Source of the DNA: Dehalococcoidales bacterium
Lineage (GTDB): Bacteria > Chloroflexota > Dehalococcoidia > Dehalococcoidales > UBA5760
Length of the DNA: 26,240 nt
Direction of reading: 5' to 3'
Assembly: GCA_028710655.1 (NCBI GenBank)
Contig: JAQTTS010000002.1
Coordinates: 1 to 26,240 of the forward strand
The position numbers were made by a program, and so were the translations under genes. The notes under the pieces were generated by a model, which saw only the letters and a list, made by a program, of their open reading frames with translations, had not been told where the DNA came from and did no database searches. Of the stretch, positions 1-6,953 are shown piece after piece (position 1 is the first letter of the stretch; each line of letters starts with the position of its first letter).

Positions 1-284
1 TCATTCGGGCAAGCGTTCAGGTCAAGGTCTTTGTCTCTGTATTCTGTTGTTAATGTGCTTCGTGTTTTGTGTCTGTTTAGCTTCATTTTCCAACAAAAAT
101 ACATAAGGTAAAATTTCAAGAACTAGCACGTTTATCATCCCTCTAGCCATGAAAAGGTTCGGTACGTAAAAAACGCGACTTAGCCATACACGGGCTAAAT
201 ACGTGTTCTATATGATTGTCAGAGGCTGATAGGGTCCCTTTACCTGATGCAAAGTCAAGCTAAGAAAGAGTAAAATATATCGAA
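1..284. other. AT-rich left intergenic region with inverted repeats
   Basis: No convincing gene is seen in these 284 bases. Two short interleaved inverted repeats lie near the middle: TTAGCC (180-185) with GGCTAA (193-198), and ACACG (188-192) with CGTGT (202-206). The stretch must contain the promoter of the gene at 285, but I see no clear -35/-10 pair. It could also hold element-end or attachment sequence, which I cannot show. Confidence 0.4.
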
Positions 285-1142
285 ATGGCAATAAAAAACT
301 TAACCGATTCGAAGCATAATCTTGAGTTGGAACAAAGTACCCATTTTATGCAATGGATTACGATGTGCAATCCAACTCGTGTGATACGGCTTGACTGGAA
401 AAAAGATAGAAAGCGCCCCGAATTTGCTTTTTATTATCCGTCAGGTCAGAGATATACCATTGAGTTAACAAGCTGGCTTACACCCGAACTCAAGATGCTG
501 CGTAGTTTTCTGCAAGCTAAGGTGGCAGATCCATTGTTTGGTTCTTTGCCTGGTACGTTTGCCCTTTACATACCTTTTGAAAAACTATCGAATGGGCGAG
601 TTACCAAAACCCAAGCTGCACAACTTGTCTCCGAGATTATGCAAATCTGCAATTTGAATACGTTTCCGGGGATGAAGCCACTTAGTCTAGGCAGCTTAAG
701 CAAAGTTAGAGATGAAGGTAGGAAGCTAGTACCAGTAATTACTTGTGCTGAGACCGTATACCTGGATGAGGCCAGTCAGTCTACTAACGAGTTAAAGGAA
801 GAATTATCCGAAATACTGAGGGAAGCTCAAGGGAAATTCCGCGGCTACAGAGGTATGCGGGTCCTTGTTCTCGACATTTCGCAGAATGGGCTTGATATTG
901 ATTATCACGCTGGTATTTCAAAAGAAGGGCCTGGGATAGTATGCCAATGGATCAATTCGATGTTGACCACTATAACTCCTATCCACTATATATGTTTGAG
1001 CCAAGGCATGCGGGTTTGGGGTGGGAATGGTTTTCGCCGAATGTTGACTGGACACAAGTATGAGGGACAGACTGCTCCGAATTATAAAGAGGTCTGGCGC
1101 AAACCAGGCTTACCTCCCATATTGGCGTCATTTGTTCCCTGA
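285..1142 (+). CDS. Hypothetical cargo protein, possible PD-(D/E)XK-like N-terminal motif
   Basis: The 285-residue soluble protein is not recognised as a named family. No signal peptide or membrane segment is visible. Residues 44-62 read R-P-E-F, a short turn, then IELT, so E46 and E60-x-T62 sit on two predicted adjacent strands. That resembles the acidic pair of PD-(D/E)XK nuclease-like folds, some of which use an E-x-T variant, but the catalytic Lys is not evident, so this is a hint only. The ATG at 285 has a weak purine-rich site (AGAAAGAG) upstream. It lies on the opposite strand from the main operons and is followed 72 bp later by a HEPN-domain gene on the same strand. The pair looks like accessory cargo, perhaps defence, at the element edge. 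Confidence 0.55.
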   Translation: MAIKNLTDSKHNLELEQSTHFMQWITMCNPTRVIRLDWKKDRKRPEFAFYYPSGQRYTIELTSWLTPELKMLRSFLQAKVADPLFGSLPGTFALYIPFEKLSNGRVTKTQAAQLVSEIMQICNLNTFPGMKPLSLGSLSKVRDEGRKLVPVITCAETVYLDEASQSTNELKEELSEILREAQGKFRGYRGMRVLVLDISQNGLDIDYHAGISKEGPGIVCQWINSMLTTITPIHYICLSQGMRVWGGNGFRRMLTGHKYEGQTAPNYKEVWRKPGLPPILASFVP

Positions 1143-1214
1143 TGACCTTATCCGGATACTATTTTTGTGGCAAGAATACGTTCTGTGTTCGTTCAAGTGA
1201 AGGAGACAAGGAAT

Positions 1215-2024
1215 ATGGATAAGAATATTGACCCAATCGAGGAAACGAAGAAAATCATATTAGCGAATCTTCCCGCGGATAAAGCATTGGGGAGTATCGA
1301 TGAAATTACCAAGTTTCTTAAGTCTAAAAGAATTAACTGGGCAGCCGATACAGCTACCAAGAGACTCAGCATTGCTTTTCTAGATGAGGCTGAAAGAGAC
1401 GTAAAAAGTTGCAGAACATTGCATTCGAAAAAGATATATTCGCATTCAGTCTACCATTTACAACAAGCTGTGGAGAAATCCATGAAAGGATACTGCTTAG
1501 GTCTGGGTATTTTATCCATTCAAGAGATAAGAAGTCATGACACGCCATATGTTCTGTTGAAAGGCCTTTTCGAGAAGACCGGAATGAAGAGCATTTTGGA
1601 AAGCTCGGATAAAGACACAAAAGACCGGTTTGATAAGGCTTGGGACGCTATAGAAAACCCTGAAAAGCGACTGGAAATAGCAAGGTTGCCTTTCCAGCAA
1701 ATTATGGACAACCTTAGAGATATAGACAATTACCAGTCAATCAGTAAAAGGATCGGTATTTTGTTGAGTCAATTAGCCGTCCAGGTCAAAGGTAAATCAG
1801 AACCGCTGCCGCCAGAGATTTCAACACTTTCTATCATGGCAAGCTTATACATTCTTGGAACAGCATCGTTCCCTCATGAAGAATTTACGCGGTACCCAGA
1901 TAGACAAATGACTCCTGTGGATTATGTATGTGATTTAGGAATAGTGAAGGCAGTTACCAAGATGACTGACTACCTAACTCGGTCAATAAAAGAATTGAGA
2001 GACCAATTGACACAATTGCCTTAA
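1215..2024 (+). CDS. HEPN-domain protein
   Basis: The 269-residue protein has a HEPN-like helical core. Residues 52-95 contain the typical pattern of an aliphatic helix with A-x-x-D followed by HSVYHLQQAVEKSMKGY, where Tyr/His and QQAVEK-x-x-K are the family hallmarks. R106 and H108 (RSHD) follow where the conserved His-containing loop is expected, but the RX4-6H spacing of RNase-active HEPN toxins is not clear, so activity is uncertain. The ATG at 1215 is preferred over the in-frame GTG at 1167 because AAGGAG lies at 1200-1205, nine bases before it. HEPN proteins are RNases or nucleotide-binding partners in toxin-antitoxin and defence systems. No MNT nucleotidyltransferase partner is recognised beside it; the upstream gene is the only co-directional neighbour. 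Confidence 0.7.
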   Translation: MDKNIDPIEETKKIILANLPADKALGSIDEITKFLKSKRINWAADTATKRLSIAFLDEAERDVKSCRTLHSKKIYSHSVYHLQQAVEKSMKGYCLGLGILSIQEIRSHDTPYVLLKGLFEKTGMKSILESSDKDTKDRFDKAWDAIENPEKRLEIARLPFQQIMDNLRDIDNYQSISKRIGILLSQLAVQVKGKSEPLPPEISTLSIMASLYILGTASFPHEEFTRYPDRQMTPVDYVCDLGIVKAVTKMTDYLTRSIKELRDQLTQLP

Positions 2025-2072
2025 CGAATCCCAAGATTGACTTCTCATATCCATGTTTTAAATCCGGTCATC

Positions 2073-2609
2073 TCAGTCTTCTCTCTTGATGTGGCTCGGT
2101 CCGATTTCAGGGTACAAGGTAAACAAAGGGTTTTGCCAGGACTCTTCACCCGCTTGCTCACCTTTCATGGTTAGCCTGAAGTATACCCTTTCGGGGGCCG
2201 CCGGATAGTTATCTTGGATGGCTGAAGCCTCAGTTCTGTCAGTGGCTTCTACCCACCCCAACCTTTTCAACACTCCGAAGTACATCAGGAACGAGTGATA
2301 CCGCATGTGGGTGAATTTACGAGAAACTCGTTTTAGTTCGCGCTGGTAGATTTTGTCTGCTTCTTCCTCGGTAACATCGGCGCCCTTTACTACCATATTG
2401 CTGATGATTCTCTCAGCCCGCTCCCGGGCCGTAGCCCGGGCTAGAGCTTCCTTGTACTCAAAGTTGATGTCAGCCTGGGGAGCGCCTCGCTTTGGGTCAA
2501 TCTTCGTTGAGCCTTCCGGACCGTTACCCAGGAGATACTCACGGATAAACCAACCGCAGCCAAATGGCCGAAGAAAGCCACCCCTGGTTGGCATAAGTCG
2601 AATTACCAT
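2073..2609 (-). CDS. Hypothetical protein with C-terminal winged-helix-like domain
   Basis: This 178-residue protein is encoded last in the long minus-strand operon, three bases after the stop of the ArdC-fusion gene. Residues 1-30 are Gly/Arg-rich, residues 50-98 form a charged helical stretch with many Glu, Arg and Ala, and residues 100-152 have the pattern of a winged-helix DNA-binding fold: helices, then L-K-R-L-G-W-V-E, a loop, then Y-F-R-L-T-x-x-G as the wing. It could bind DNA, but the family is not identified. It converges with the HEPN gene on the other strand, with 48 bp between the stops. Confidence 0.55.
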   Translation of the reverse strand: MVIRLMPTRGGFLRPFGCGWFIREYLLGNGPEGSTKIDPKRGAPQADINFEYKEALARATARERAERIISNMVVKGADVTEEEADKIYQRELKRVSRKFTHMRYHSFLMYFGVLKRLGWVEATDRTEASAIQDNYPAAPERVYFRLTMKGEQAGEESWQNPLFTLYPEIGPSHIKRED

Positions 2610-2612
2610 GAG

Positions 2613-4133
2613 TTAGGCTACCCCCACCATTTTCTTGGCAGTTTGCTCAAGACCGTCAAATATCTTCTCTGAAACCTTACGTATGGCAGCCAGGTTGGCT
2701 TCAAGAACCTTCTTATCCTTGGACCAAATTGCAACGTAAGGGAACGAACGGGTACCAGTATCAAACCCGTAATGAGCACCGATGGTGAAGGCTACGCTTT
2801 CAGCAATGGTCTCAGCATCGCTTCTCGGTATCCGGAATACATTCTCAGAGAAGTAATGTGCCATTTCGTGAAGCAGAGTTTTGAGTTGTTGAGCACGTGA
2901 TTCTTCCGGTCGCACCCAGATAGTCTTCCCTGTGTAGTAACCCTTAATATCAGGATCCTGCTGGGGACGTGGTTCAAAGCTCACGTCAAGGCCTTCAACT
3001 TCAGACAGGCGCATTACCTGAGCAAACAGCTCTTCATTCGCCTCACCAGTAAGAGAGGGTACTTCAACCTCGGGAAGAGGTTTACCTTCCGTTTGGCTGA
3101 CATCAAAAACATAGACCACTTTGAAATAGACAGGACGGATTTCCGTGTCCTTTTCTTGCTTCTCTTCATCTTCCTCGCGTGTCCCGACTTCAGTCGCCTC
3201 AGGCTTACTTCCCTTTGGCGGCATACAGGGCGCCAGGATAGCAATTCCCTTTTCGCCTTTTTTAACCCACCGGTACAGATCTTTCCATGTGCTAAAGCCG
3301 GCGACCCGGGTAGCGTCTGGTTTCTGCAGCATGATAAGTATCAGGTTTCCAATACTGTAATTGTGGAATTTGGACATGGTGAGCAGGAAGTTCCTGAAGT
3401 TCTCGGACTGTTGGATGCTGTCAACACCTTCTTTGAGCCGTTTCAGGACATCGTCGATCTTCCGCTCTTTGGTTTCGGACTCAATGGCAAAGCTGTAGTC
3501 CGGGATTGGCGCGCCAAACCAGCTAATGAGGTGATAATCTCTCGGCGATACTTTTTCACATATTTCGCACTGGTGATCTGTAGTGGTGCAGAAGGCACAT
3601 TTACTGTAGAAAAGCGGCTTCCTTTCACCAGCGTAGGCTGGAGATTCTAACTCACCTTCTTCACTTGATCCATGGAACAGGTTTTTTACCATGCCAACCG
3701 TAAATATTCCCAGTAAAGTAAAGCCCATGAAAGAGACCATCGCAGGTTCCCATGCCGACTCTACCGGTACATCCTGGAAAGGCAAGATTTCAAGTGAGAC
3801 CTGGTTGCCGGGTTCAATTCCAGTCAAACCTCCGGCGTTTACCTCGATAAAATAACGAGCCGGCTGGGTGCTGATAACCAGGTATCCGGGTTCAACGTTT
3901 TGATAGATTTCAGTAACTTTCAAATCCTCTGAAAGAAAGGCGATATCGAGGGGGAAAAGCATGGGCACGGTTGTTACATGGACGGTCTGCTCAACACCCA
4001 GGTCAAAAAGCATGCCGTTCCCTGAGTCCAACTCCAGCAATCCACCCAACCCCTGTTCCAGTTCCCAGGAAGCAACAGCCAGGCTGACAAGCCATTCCTT
4101 ATCACTAATTTTTAGATACGCTTGTCCTGACAT
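2613..4133 (-). CDS. DUF192 - membrane segment - zinc knuckle - ArdC-like antirestriction/metallopeptidase fusion
   Basis: This 506-residue protein joins four parts. Residues 1-118 match the DUF192 pattern (GMLFDLG, then PLDIAFLSED, then PARYFIEVNAGG and a G-N-Q-V end). Residues 131-150 are a hydrophobic membrane segment. C179/C182 and C189/C192 form a CX2C-X6-CX2C zinc knuckle. Residues 225-300 resemble the ArdC N-terminal ssDNA-binding domain (NFLLTMSKFHNYSIGN, F-S-T-W-K-D, V-K-K-G-E-K-G). After an acidic linker comes a zinc metallopeptidase with LLHEMAH (H422, E423, H426) and a downstream AETIAES glutamate region (about 441-445). ArdC proteins protect incoming plasmid DNA from restriction. 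The DUF192 and membrane parts suggest the ArdC domain is held at the membrane, perhaps at DNA entry (inference). The ATG at 4133 has a GGGGAGG site. Confidence 0.8.
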   Translation of the reverse strand: MSGQAYLKISDKEWLVSLAVASWELEQGLGGLLELDSGNGMLFDLGVEQTVHVTTVPMLFPLDIAFLSEDLKVTEIYQNVEPGYLVISTQPARYFIEVNAGGLTGIEPGNQVSLEILPFQDVPVESAWEPAMVSFMGFTLLGIFTVGMVKNLFHGSSEEGELESPAYAGERKPLFYSKCAFCTTTDHQCEICEKVSPRDYHLISWFGAPIPDYSFAIESETKERKIDDVLKRLKEGVDSIQQSENFRNFLLTMSKFHNYSIGNLILIMLQKPDATRVAGFSTWKDLYRWVKKGEKGIAILAPCMPPKGSKPEATEVGTREEDEEKQEKDTEIRPVYFKVVYVFDVSQTEGKPLPEVEVPSLTGEANEELFAQVMRLSEVEGLDVSFEPRPQQDPDIKGYYTGKTIWVRPEESRAQQLKTLLHEMAHYFSENVFRIPRSDAETIAESVAFTIGAHYGFDTGTRSFPYVAIWSKDKKVLEANLAAIRKVSEKIFDGLEQTAKKMVGVA

Positions 4134-4135
4134 TA

Positions 4136-4438
4136 TTACCTCCCCGCAATCCTTTTAACACCATTTAGCTTGCTTTCCAGGCTCAATTGACCCGATGCAT
4201 AATCCTTGCTTTCGATATCCGACCCACCGAACATAGCCAGATCGAAGTTATGATGCCATCGTGCCGATGCCTTGAAGTCGGTTTTCTCTTCGAATTTCTT
4301 ACCGCGGATAACCTTTGGTTTCATCCCTGGAGGAGTTATTGCCGACATGCCAATGAGAAACGAGTCGGCTGTTGTATCTTCCCGGTAGTTGATCGGGGCA
4401 TTGATACCGAATTCTTCATGGTTCGCATATTTACCCAT
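4136..4438 (-). CDS. MGKYA-family small protein (copy 1, 100 aa)
   Basis: The protein is not recognised in known families, but its first 40 or so residues are clearly homologous to the 70-residue protein at 14857-15069. Both start MGKYA, then share E-F, N-x-P-I-x-Y-x-E, G-M-x-x-I-x-P-x-G-M-K and K. The remainder is basic and polar, with no membrane segment. The gene overlaps the recombinase end by 8 bp and precedes the ArdC fusion by 2 bp. The two copies bracket the structural operon, which suggests a structural or scaffold-like role (inference). Confidence 0.65.
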   Translation of the reverse strand: MGKYANHEEFGINAPINYREDTTADSFLIGMSAITPPGMKPKVIRGKKFEEKTDFKASARWHHNFDLAMFGGSDIESKDYASGQLSLESKLNGVKRIAGR

Positions 4439-5123
4439 CCTGTTTCCCTCCGTTCCACAGTTTTTGGTACCATTCTTTTTGCTCTTCTCCGGAAACTTTG
4501 CGGTACCTCATGGTGGTGGTGATGCTCTGGTGCCCCAGGTGCTCCTGTAGCAGCCTTATCCCGTCGCCCGAGTCATTCTGCTTGACCGCCATGACAGCAA
4601 AGGCGTCTCGCAGCCGGTGAGGGCTTACGTTGTGTACCTTGCCACTTTCGGCATTGACCAGGCGCGGCAGCCGGGCTTTTTCGGCGCACTCCTTAACTAT
4701 CTGCCAGGCTCGATGGCGGCTCAAGCCAAAAATCAACTTTGTCTTAGTATTGGCCCCACCTCGTCCTATGTACTCCTTCATCATCTTCATGGTCTCCTCA
4801 TCCAGCGGCAGAACACGGAACTTGCGATGTTCTTTCTCATTGGCAACCGCCTTCTCCACCTTGAGACCACAGACCGGGCAGAATTTATGTCCCTTTCCTA
4901 ACCTGGCATTGCACTCCGGACAGGAGAACTTGATACGCTGCTTGAGGTGCTGGATGGTAACCAATCCTTGCTTGAAGTCGATATCGCCTGCCTTTATCCC
5001 CAGCGCCTCGGAGACACGGCAGCCAAGATGAAAAAGCAGACGGATAAGTAGCCGGTCCCGAAGATACTCCGCGGCCTGCTCCAGCCTCTCAACTTCATCA
5101 GGTTCCAGGTAGGCCTTGGTCAT
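4431..5123 (-). CDS. Tyrosine recombinase catalytic domain with inserted zinc ribbon
   Basis: This 230-residue protein carries the tyrosine recombinase signature: R36 in GCRVSEALG, H169-x-x-R172 in SPHRLRD, H198 in LGHQS and the nucleophile Y207 in TTMRY. A Lys in the beta-hairpin region near K101 may be the fifth catalytic residue. It lacks the N-terminal core-binding (SAM-like) domain of XerC/XerD or phage integrases, beginning almost at the catalytic domain. Residues 68-85 hold CPEC-X10-CPVC, a zinc ribbon inserted between early strands. The start ATG overlaps the preceding stop (TAATG). With a serine integrase also present, this enzyme more likely resolves multimers or inverts DNA than integrates the element (inference). 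Confidence 0.85.
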   Translation of the reverse strand: MTKAYLEPDEVERLEQAAEYLRDRLLIRLLFHLGCRVSEALGIKAGDIDFKQGLVTIQHLKQRIKFSCPECNARLGKGHKFCPVCGLKVEKAVANEKEHRKFRVLPLDEETMKMMKEYIGRGGANTKTKLIFGLSRHRAWQIVKECAEKARLPRLVNAESGKVHNVSPHRLRDAFAVMAVKQNDSGDGIRLLQEHLGHQSITTTMRYRKVSGEEQKEWYQKLWNGGKQDG

Positions 5124-5614
5124 TACTCCTCCATTCCCTCTGTGACCATCGGCATCAACATTCCCAGCATCATGAGCGGCATCATCATTCCGAGCATGCC
5201 CGTTAAATCAGAGCCACCGCTCTCCCCAGCAATATCAATGACGTTATCTATCCCAGCCCAGACCTCCGGCTTTTCCTCGATCTTGACGTAGAGGTCGTAG
5301 TTAACTCCGGCCGAAATACCGCCGATGCCGGCAAAGCCGGACCCGATAATCTCGATATCCACGATACCAGTTACGGTGGTGTATTTGTCCGGCGATTCGG
5401 GACACGGCAGTGCTGCTTTGGCTACGAGGATCTCATCGAAGCCGAATAGGTTCCTCTGGCCAATGCTCCCGTAGAGAGTAAACGTCTGCGCCGGCCCGCG
5501 GTAAGGTACATTGACACTGATCCGCAGAACATCACCGGGAGACAGCACAACCCGCTCCGGCTCACCCAGGAGCCAGCCAATGCCCGGACGGTATACCTCA
5601 AGACTGCTGATCAT
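5123..5614 (-). CDS. Beta-sandwich protein with C-terminal Met-rich membrane tail
   Basis: This 163-residue protein is not a named family. Residues 1-128 are strand-rich and homologous to the next gene upstream (5620-6036). Both have P-G-D-x-L-R-I (or K-L-R-I), then a PYRG/THRG turn, L-Y-x-x-I-G, G-F-D-E-(I/V)-L, and an end motif Y-D-L-Y-x-K-I. The last part (137-157) is an almost pure Met/Leu hydrophobic segment (LTGMLGMMMPLMMLGML), like those of other proteins in this operon, followed by a short acidic end. Topology would be a soluble beta domain anchored by a C-terminal membrane segment. No signal peptide is seen. A weak AGG precedes the ATG. Confidence 0.65.
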   Translation of the reverse strand: MISSLEVYRPGIGWLLGEPERVVLSPGDVLRISVNVPYRGPAQTFTLYGSIGQRNLFGFDEILVAKAALPCPESPDKYTTVTGIVDIEIIGSGFAGIGGISAGVNYDLYVKIEEKPEVWAGIDNVIDIAGESGGSDLTGMLGMMMPLMMLGMLMPMVTEGMEE

Positions 5615-5619
5615 CCTGT

Positions 5620-6036
5620 CTACACCTTTGCATAGCTGTTAATGCTTATTTCCCCGAACTCGGAATTACTGGTTACCAGCACCTCAACCACGTCATGCAG
5701 GGTCGGTGAGATGACCTTCGGGATGGTACCGCCGATCTTGGCGTACAGGTCATAGAGACCAGCCGAGATGGCTGTGGTGATGGTGATATCCACGTAGTCA
5801 TCCCGCGTCTGCCAGACAGCGTCCTCAGGTACATTGATGGTCTTACTGGCATTCAGCACCTCGTCGAAGCCGGCCCAGCCCGAATTGCCGATAGCAGCAT
5901 AGAGCGGCACGCTTTCCGCCTTGCCGCGGTGCGTGTATCGGCAGGTTATCCGAAGCTTATCTCCAGCTTTCACTTGCACGTTGGCCAGCGGGATGAAAAC
6001 CAGCCCGAATTCGGATGGAATAAATACTGCGCCCAT
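5620..6036 (-). CDS. Beta-sandwich protein, paralogue of the adjacent anchored protein
   Basis: The 138-residue protein matches the N-terminal domain of the 5123-5614 product along most of its length (K-A-G-D-K-L-R-I-T, THRGKAES, L-Y-A-A-I-G-N, GFDEVL, LYDLYAKIGG) but lacks the Met-rich membrane tail. The pair therefore offers a soluble and an anchored version of one fold. The strand-rich pattern with paired Lys/Asp turns resembles CARDB-like or Ig-like extracellular domains; a precise family cannot be given. A strong AAAGGAGG site lies 10 bases before the ATG at 6036. Confidence 0.6.
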   Translation of the reverse strand: MGAVFIPSEFGLVFIPLANVQVKAGDKLRITCRYTHRGKAESVPLYAAIGNSGWAGFDEVLNASKTINVPEDAVWQTRDDYVDITITTAISAGLYDLYAKIGGTIPKVISPTLHDVVEVLVTSNSEFGEISINSYAKV

Positions 6037-6038
6037 GT

Positions 6039-6428
6039 TTATAGCCTCCTTTCGTAGCTCACTATTTCAATAGACCCGAACTGCGATGCAACCACCTCAG
6101 CCAGGTTTACTACCTTCGTCATTTCATCATCGAAATGCCAGGCACCATCCGCTCCGTACCAATAGCTGTAAGCATGGATGGTCACCTTCTTGTCCGGCAT
6201 GGTGAAATAGCCGGTGAACGAGTAAGTTGCACCAGCATTGACGTTGGCACTTGAGTTAGGGAAAGTGATACCTGGCCAGGGTGAAACACCATACTCCAAA
6301 GCACCGCCAACCATGATGCCGATAGCTGCCGAGTAGGTGTTCTTGATCCTGACCGTGATGTCGACACGGCTACCGGACTGTGCTTCGCTCGGCGCTATTA
6401 TTTCGATAATGTCAGCGTATTGTGCCAC
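6039..6428 (-). CDS. CARDB/Ig-like beta-sandwich protein
   Basis: The protein has 129 residues. It shows the alternating strand pattern of a CARDB-like domain: I-E-I-I-A-P, S-G-S-R-V-D-I-T-V-R-I-K-N-T-Y, then G-A-T-Y-S-F-T-G-Y-F-T-M-P-D-K. No catalytic motifs and no membrane segment are visible. The start is GTG at 6428, supported by AAGGAGT seven bases upstream. It shares general architecture with the two following genes and ends with a similar short E-(I/V)-x-S-Y motif to that of the 5620-6036 product. The trio probably makes extracellular or particle-surface subunits (inference). Confidence 0.55.
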   Translation of the reverse strand: MAQYADIIEIIAPSEAQSGSRVDITVRIKNTYSAAIGIMVGGALEYGVSPWPGITFPNSSANVNAGATYSFTGYFTMPDKKVTIHAYSYWYGADGAWHFDDEMTKVVNLAEVVASQFGSIEIVSYERRL

Positions 6429-6439
6429 TCGCTTACTCC

Positions 6440-6640
6440 TTACTTCTTGTCCTCATCGTTCCAATTACGCTTGACACACTTAGCAAAAATCATACTGCCA
6501 AAGGTTACTACCAGCGCCCCGCCGGTGATGATTGCATAGCCATAATCAGCCCCTGTCGCCCATTCGGTCACAATACCGGCCAGGGTAATACAACACCCTA
6601 CCGTTTCCAGGGCGATGGCCAGGTTTCTAGTCAGTTTCAT
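6440..6640 (-). CDS. Small two-helix membrane protein
   Basis: The 66-residue protein has two hydrophobic helices, about residues 8-26 and 33-54, and a charged C-terminus (VKRNWNDEDKK). No family is recognised. An AAGGAGA site precedes the ATG and lies inside the end of the upstream membrane-protein gene, with which it overlaps by 14 bp. Size, topology and position next to another small membrane protein resemble a holin/antiholin pair, but no lytic enzyme was recognised nearby, so this is only a possibility. Confidence 0.5.
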   Translation of the reverse strand: MKLTRNLAIALETVGCCITLAGIVTEWATGADYGYAIITGGALVVTFGSMIFAKCVKRNWNDEDKK

Positions 6641-6953
6641 GCCGGTCTCCTTCGTTCGAAATATCTTGCTTATCTGCAGTAGCTCCTTCTCTCAATGTGG
6701 AACCAGCCGAATAAAGTCCACTGGCGGCCAGTCCGGCGATAATGCCATTGAACAGGGCAGTTATCCAATCTATCGGTACGTTAGCCCCCAGCGCCCAACC
6801 AGCGATGAGGTTGATAGTCAGGCCGAAACACACTGCCAGCAGCGGATAGAGCCGTGAGTCCGTGATAAAGGGTTTAAAAAGCTGGACCAGCCCCAGTATC
6901 AGAGGAACGCCGCCTAGTGCCACTATAGAAGTGATAAACTCATTACCGTTCAT
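6627..6953 (-). CDS. Holin-sized membrane protein
   Basis: The 108-residue protein has three hydrophobic segments, about residues 8-26, 37-58 and 66-88, then a polar charged C-terminal tail rich in Asp, Glu and Lys. That is the common layout of class I-type phage holins and of several phage-encoded small membrane proteins. The ATG at 6953 follows the stop of the subtilisin-like gene directly. No signal for a specific holin family is clear. It may act with the two-helix protein that follows. Confidence 0.5.
   Translation of the reverse strand: MNGNEFITSIVALGGVPLILGLVQLFKPFITDSRLYPLLAVCFGLTINLIAGWALGANVPIDWITALFNGIIAGLAASGLYSAGSTLREGATADKQDISNEGDRHETD

Noticed and set aside
3093..3650. Long plus-strand frame opposite the ArdC fusion
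   Set aside because: It is antisense to a gene with clear domains and lacks any recognisable motif. The same holds for 7264-7968 opposite the subtilase and for 16406-17116 opposite the zinc-finger gene.
6440..6953. A confident holin/endolysin lysis cassette
   Set aside because: The two membrane proteins fit by size only; no muramidase, amidase or NlpC-type enzyme was recognised in the window.
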